Of a stretch of 64,000 nt of DNA, positions 61,073 to 64,000 are shown in pieces. The stretch is from contig NZ_JZTW01000001.1 of the NCBI RefSeq assembly GCF_000962805.1, forward strand, positions 248,001 to 312,000, written 5' to 3'. The translations under genes and the position numbers were made by a program. The notes beneath the pieces are model-generated. The model searched no databases, was not told the origin of the DNA, and worked only from the letters and a program-made list of their open reading frames with translations. This DNA is from Pseudarthrobacter chlorophenolicus. GTDB taxonomy: Bacteria; Actinomycetota; Actinomycetes; Actinomycetales; Micrococcaceae. Every line of letters starts with the position of its first letter. Within the stretch, counting starts at the first letter, position 1.

Positions 61073-61110
61073 CAAAGGCCCGCGGAACCTACCGGTTCCG
61101 CGGGCCTTTG
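61073..61110 (+). terminator. Terminator of fprA
   Basis: A perfect 17-bp stem (61073-61089 with 61094-61110) with a TACC loop lies 8 nt after the stop. The right arm ends in a short U stretch. Confidence 0.9.
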
Positions 61111-61137
61111 CCGTTAATCGAGCTTGACCCAGCGGCG

Positions 61138-62358
61138 TTATTTGCCCGCCCCGCCGGCCGCCATCAGTTCCAGCCTGCGGAGCGTCTCCCGGTTGCGGGC
61201 GGAGATGGCCGCATTCCGAATGGCCTTGGGCACCAGCCTGCCAGGTCCGCGAATGGCATCTTCGGCGATGGTCACGCGGCATCCGTCCCCGGCTTCCTCA
61301 AGGGTGATCTCCACTTTGGCCTCGCCCATCGGCCAGCCCCGGGCCACCAGTTCCAGAGAACGGCCGGGCACCATGGCGGAGACCCGGGAGCTGTCATCGA
61401 TCACCAGCGGCCAGGCGCCCACAGAGTGGTGCAGCCGGGATCCCACCTGCGGCCACTCTGCGTCCACGTCCCGGATGCGTGACGCGCCAACTACCCAGCC
61501 GGAATACAGCCAGCCGTCGGCGATGACCCGCCAGACGTCGCCCGGCGGGGAGCTGAAGTGCTGCGAAACGGTGGACATGGCGTTCCTTCCGGTTGCGGGG
61601 GTGCTGGCGATGTTTCGCTTGGGCCGTTCCGGCTGCCGGCCGGTGTTGCGTACGACGGCGGGAGGTGCGGTCCGTTGGGCCGCGCGGTACGAGGGCTTCC
61701 GCAGGCGCCGCGTCCACGCGTAGGCCTGAGCCCCGGGCGGCTGGTGTCCGAGCGGATCGAACCGCAGGGGACTGTCACTTGGAGTGGGTCCGGCGTGCAA
61801 CCGCAGCTCGCCGCATTCCCGCCACCGCCCGGATGGGGTGGCCCAGTGCAGCCCGAGGACCCACTCACCGGACGCGAGGGATCCGGGCGGGAGGCTGCGG
61901 GTGCGCAGGCCCAGGAGGACCGGGCCCTGCCGGCCACGGTAGGGCATCAGCGTGGTCATGGTGGCGCCCGCAACGTCCAGCCGGGGCCTCAACAGGAAGC
62001 GCCACGGCAGCCGCCACCCGGTGGAAGCGAACAGGACATCTGCCGGGCCGGGACGGAGGTCGCCGTTAGCGGAGGGTGTGACCCTTAGCGCGAGCCCCAG
62101 GATGTCGGGCAGTGTCTGCGGCAGGCCCACTGAGCGGGAGAACCGGGCTTCCACGGCGTCCACTCCGGCGTTGTCGAGCCAGTCGATGCCGCTTGGCGCC
62201 GCCGGGTTGCCGGTGCGGGTGAGCTCGCCGGACAGTCCGAGCCCGTGCGGGTGGATGGGCCGTTCGGGCCGGGCAACCTTCAGGAGCCGGAACAGGGCGG
62301 CGAACGCCTGCCCGGCGCTGCGTGTGGCGGCGGGTGCGCCGCCCGGGTGCTGGGTCAT
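61138..62358 (-). CDS. Two-part protein: unknown N-terminal domain plus SRPBCC domain
   Basis: GGGAG precedes the ATG at 62358. The 406-residue frame has an N-terminal ~240-residue region (FAALFRLLKVARPERPIHPHG and later LPWRFLLRPRLDVAGATMT) that I do not recognise. A low-complexity linker follows, then a C-terminal SRPBCC domain (FSSPPGDVWRVIADGWLYSGW). An internal ATG at 61578, with GGAAGGAA just upstream, fits a separate SRPBCC start. No stop codon divides the halves, so this is either a fusion or two overlapping in-frame products. It follows the DUF1206 gene by 28 nt. Confidence 0.7.
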   Translation of the reverse strand: MTQHPGGAPAATRSAGQAFAALFRLLKVARPERPIHPHGLGLSGELTRTGNPAAPSGIDWLDNAGVDAVEARFSRSVGLPQTLPDILGLALRVTPSANGDLRPGPADVLFASTGWRLPWRFLLRPRLDVAGATMTTLMPYRGRQGPVLLGLRTRSLPPGSLASGEWVLGLHWATPSGRWRECGELRLHAGPTPSDSPLRFDPLGHQPPGAQAYAWTRRLRKPSYRAAQRTAPPAVVRNTGRQPERPKRNIASTPATGRNAMSTVSQHFSSPPGDVWRVIADGWLYSGWVVGASRIRDVDAEWPQVGSRLHHSVGAWPLVIDDSSRVSAMVPGRSLELVARGWPMGEAKVEITLEEAGDGCRVTIAEDAIRGPGRLVPKAIRNAAISARNRETLRRLELMAAGGAGK

Positions 62359-62386
62359 GTCTACTCCCTACCCATAATCACGCGGG

Positions 62387-63217
62387 CTACATGTGTCCGA
62401 ACCGGGCACGGATCAGGGCGAAGATCCCATAGGCAATGAAGCCGGCACCAATGGCCACCAGCAGGTAGGGGCCGAAAGGGTGGTCGCGCAGGGCCTGGAG
62501 GCTTCCGTCCAGGCCGGTGGACTCTTCCGGGCTGTGCTTCGCCGCGGCGATGATGAACAGCAGCCCGGTGAGGCCAAGGGCAATGCCTTTGGCGATGTGC
62601 CCCACCACGCCAAGGCTGTCAACGATCCTTCCCCGCCTGGTCCCGTTGAAGTGGAAGAGTTCTTCTTTCTTGAAGCCGCGGGTAACTCCCTTGGCCACAA
62701 AGTAGACGCCTATCCCGATGATCGTCAGCCCCACCGCCACCAGTACCCACAGTCCCAGCGGGTGGCCCATCAGGGCAGCGCTGAAGTCCCGGGTGCTGTC
62801 CCCGGAGTCCCCACGGAGCCCCACGGCGAAGCCTGCGAAGCTCAGCCCCACACTGCCGTAGGCGATGGCCAGGAATCCGGAGGAGACAAGCTTCGAGACC
62901 CGTTCCTTGCGCGGTTCGCCGCGCATGCGGAGGGTGGCCTCGCTGGCCTGCCACAGTGACAAGCCGGCGCAGGCCGCTACGCAGGCCCACATGATGGCAG
63001 GGCCCCAGGGGTTGCCGGCCAGCTGTTCGATGGCTCCGGTGGCGTCGGCCTGGCCGGGCTGGCCGAAAGCGATGGCAACGGCGATGGCGCCCACGATCAC
63101 GTGGAGCAGCGCCATCACTGCGAAGCCCAGCCGGGCAAGGACGTCCAGGACCTTATGGTTGGACGCCTCCTCGACGGCATCGGCCGCCTGGCTGAGCGTG
63201 GATTCGCCGTCGGACAC
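62387..63217 (-). CDS. DUF1206 membrane protein
   Basis: The GTG start follows the previous stop by 3 nt. The 276-residue protein has six transmembrane helices in three similar pairs, the arrangement of DUF1206 proteins. Repeated phrases such as ARLGFAVMALLHVIVGAIAV, and VGHIAKGIALGLTGLLFIIAA show the internal repetition. Function is unknown. It lies in a three-gene operon with the 96-residue protein and the SRPBCC-containing gene. Confidence 0.85.
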   Translation of the reverse strand: MSDGESTLSQAADAVEEASNHKVLDVLARLGFAVMALLHVIVGAIAVAIAFGQPGQADATGAIEQLAGNPWGPAIMWACVAACAGLSLWQASEATLRMRGEPRKERVSKLVSSGFLAIAYGSVGLSFAGFAVGLRGDSGDSTRDFSAALMGHPLGLWVLVAVGLTIIGIGVYFVAKGVTRGFKKEELFHFNGTRRGRIVDSLGVVGHIAKGIALGLTGLLFIIAAAKHSPEESTGLDGSLQALRDHPFGPYLLVAIGAGFIAYGIFALIRARFGHM

Positions 63218-63220
63218 CGG

Positions 63221-63511
63221 TCAGCCGTTCATGGGCCCTTCGGCACGAAGCTTCTCCGCGCCGGGTCCTTCGACGTGCACGGTGCAGCGGACCACCAGGC
63301 GGCCCGGCGCGTTGTCCAGTTCCACCAGGGAATCGTCACCGCTGAGGACGGTGAAGACCTCCGAGCCCGCCACCACGTCCACCTGCTTGGCCTTGGCAGT
63401 CTCGCGGGCGTTCCGGAGTGCCTCGTCCTGGAGGCCGTCCACGTACTTGCCTTCACTTTCACGGGCGGGGTCCCCGAAGGCCCAGCCGAACAATGTCCCT
63501 GTATTTCCCAT
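63221..63511 (-). CDS. Small protein of unknown function
   Basis: The ATG at 63511 gives a 96-residue product; a GTG two codons upstream is possible. The sequence (GNTGTLFGWAFGDPARESEG, VDVVAGSEVFTVLSGDDSL) shows no signal or membrane segment and no family I recognise. It heads the operon containing the DUF1206 gene. Confidence 0.55.
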   Translation of the reverse strand: MGNTGTLFGWAFGDPARESEGKYVDGLQDEALRNARETAKAKQVDVVAGSEVFTVLSGDDSLVELDNAPGRLVVRCTVHVEGPGAEKLRAEGPMNG

Positions 63512-63563
63512 GGCCACGATATTACGCGTTTCAGGAAGCGAAGACGGGGTTTCGTAACATTAG

Positions 63564-63577
63564 TAAGTGTGCTTACC
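63564..63577. promoter_or_regulatory. GTAAG-TGTG-CTTAC inverted repeat
   Basis: A 5-bp-arm inverted repeat lies in the divergent gap between the small gene at 63511 and the truncated gene at 63668, in an AT-rich patch. It is a candidate operator. Confidence 0.35.
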
Positions 63578-63667
63578 ATAGGCGGACGGTGGCCGTGGTT
63601 GGGCCACGGAAAGCCAACGCCGCTCCGGCGGCAGCTCGGAACCGGTTCAACGTTAGGAATGTACAAC

Positions 63668-64000
63668 ATGGCAGGAAACCTCATTGCCCGGTCAGTCCAC
63701 GATCTGACGGCAGCAGCATGGTTCGGCGGCTCATTGATGGGCGCCATCGGATTGAACGGCGCGGCAGCGGAAGCAAAGGATCCATCCGAACGCACCCGGC
63801 TTTCGAGTGCGGGCTGGATGCGGTGGGCTCCGGTCCAGACGGCAGCGTTCGCCACGCACCTCGCAGCCGACCTCGCCATAGCTTTCGAGAACAAGGGCCG
63901 CATCGCCAAGCAGGACGGCGTTGCCCGGGACACGGTGATCAAGACGGCCGTGACCGTGGCGGGCGCGGCCGTCACGCTCTATTCCGGGATCCTCGGCAAA
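63668..64000 (+). CDS. Membrane-associated protein, cut by the window edge
   Basis: The ATG at 63668 opens a frame that runs through the end of the window without a stop, so only the first 111 residues are seen. It starts MAGNLIARSVHDLTAAAWFG, with a hydrophobic, Gly/Ala-rich stretch and a second hydrophobic region (VIKTAVTVAGAAVTLYSGIL) at the edge. It appears to be a small membrane protein. The family is not recognised from this fragment. Confidence 0.65.
   Translation, partial: MAGNLIARSVHDLTAAAWFGGSLMGAIGLNGAAAEAKDPSERTRLSSAGWMRWAPVQTAAFATHLAADLAIAFENKGRIAKQDGVARDTVIKTAVTVAGAAVTLYSGILGK

Overview
The window is about 64 kb of high-GC DNA. Genes are closely packed on both strands, with many GTG starts and 1-4 nt stop/start overlaps. 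The gene content points to an aerobic actinobacterium of the Arthrobacter/Pseudarthrobacter type: menaquinone biosynthesis including a MenJ-type saturase, FprA-type ferredoxin reductase, APS-reductase sulfate assimilation, an AztABCD-like zinc system and a SARP-type regulator. The genus is my inference from gene families and order, not a database match. I saw no rRNA, tRNA, CRISPR array, transposase or phage module.

Layout. 0-6 kb: a secreted repeat protein, an OmpR-type two-component pair, and a second pair made of a NarL-type kinase and an unusual SARP-BTAD-receiver protein. 6-12 kb: cell-surface genes (fibronectin-type wall protein, small exported protein, multicopper oxidase, signal peptidase I) and a histidine-phosphotransfer-like protein that lacks its histidine. 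12-17 kb: a zinc ABC transporter with two AztD-like paralogues behind a Zur-type box. 17-20 kb: an RsbQ-like hydrolase translationally coupled to a PAS-GGDEF-EAL protein. 20-25 kb: small unknowns, an MFS transporter, a flavin monooxygenase and a hydrolase. 25-27.4 kb: a SipW-type signal peptidase with three TasA/CalY-like substrates. 28-32 kb: a PAP2 phosphatase, an ArsR-SRPBCC-MFS operon and CorA.

32-46 kb is mainly menaquinone synthesis: menC, menD, menF, menG, menJ and a long-chain polyprenyl diphosphate synthase. It is interrupted by a phoX phosphatase with a clear three-repeat PHO box, a VOC protein and a polar amino acid ABC transporter. 46-48.5 kb is accessory: an AbiEi/DUF559 protein bracketed by two copies of a ~73 bp repeat, an SMI1/KNR4 protein and a UPF0126 membrane protein.

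48.5-61 kb is a complete assimilatory sulfur block. cysD-cysN make APS, cysH reduces it to sulfite, and the siroheme-dependent Sir reduces sulfite to sulfide. CysG and a CbiX/SirB chelatase make siroheme, FprA can supply reduced ferredoxin, and an SsuABC-like transporter imports an organosulfur source. An SRPBCC gene inside this block is broken by an amber codon. 61-64 kb holds a three-gene membrane/SRPBCC operon and a gene cut by the window edge.

The parts most worth a second look are the RsbQ-like/c-di-GMP pair, the inverted-architecture SARP response regulator, the SipW fibre-like cluster, the three-copy ~73 bp repeat family, the covarying ATCACTTT hairpins and the histidine-less Hpt protein.
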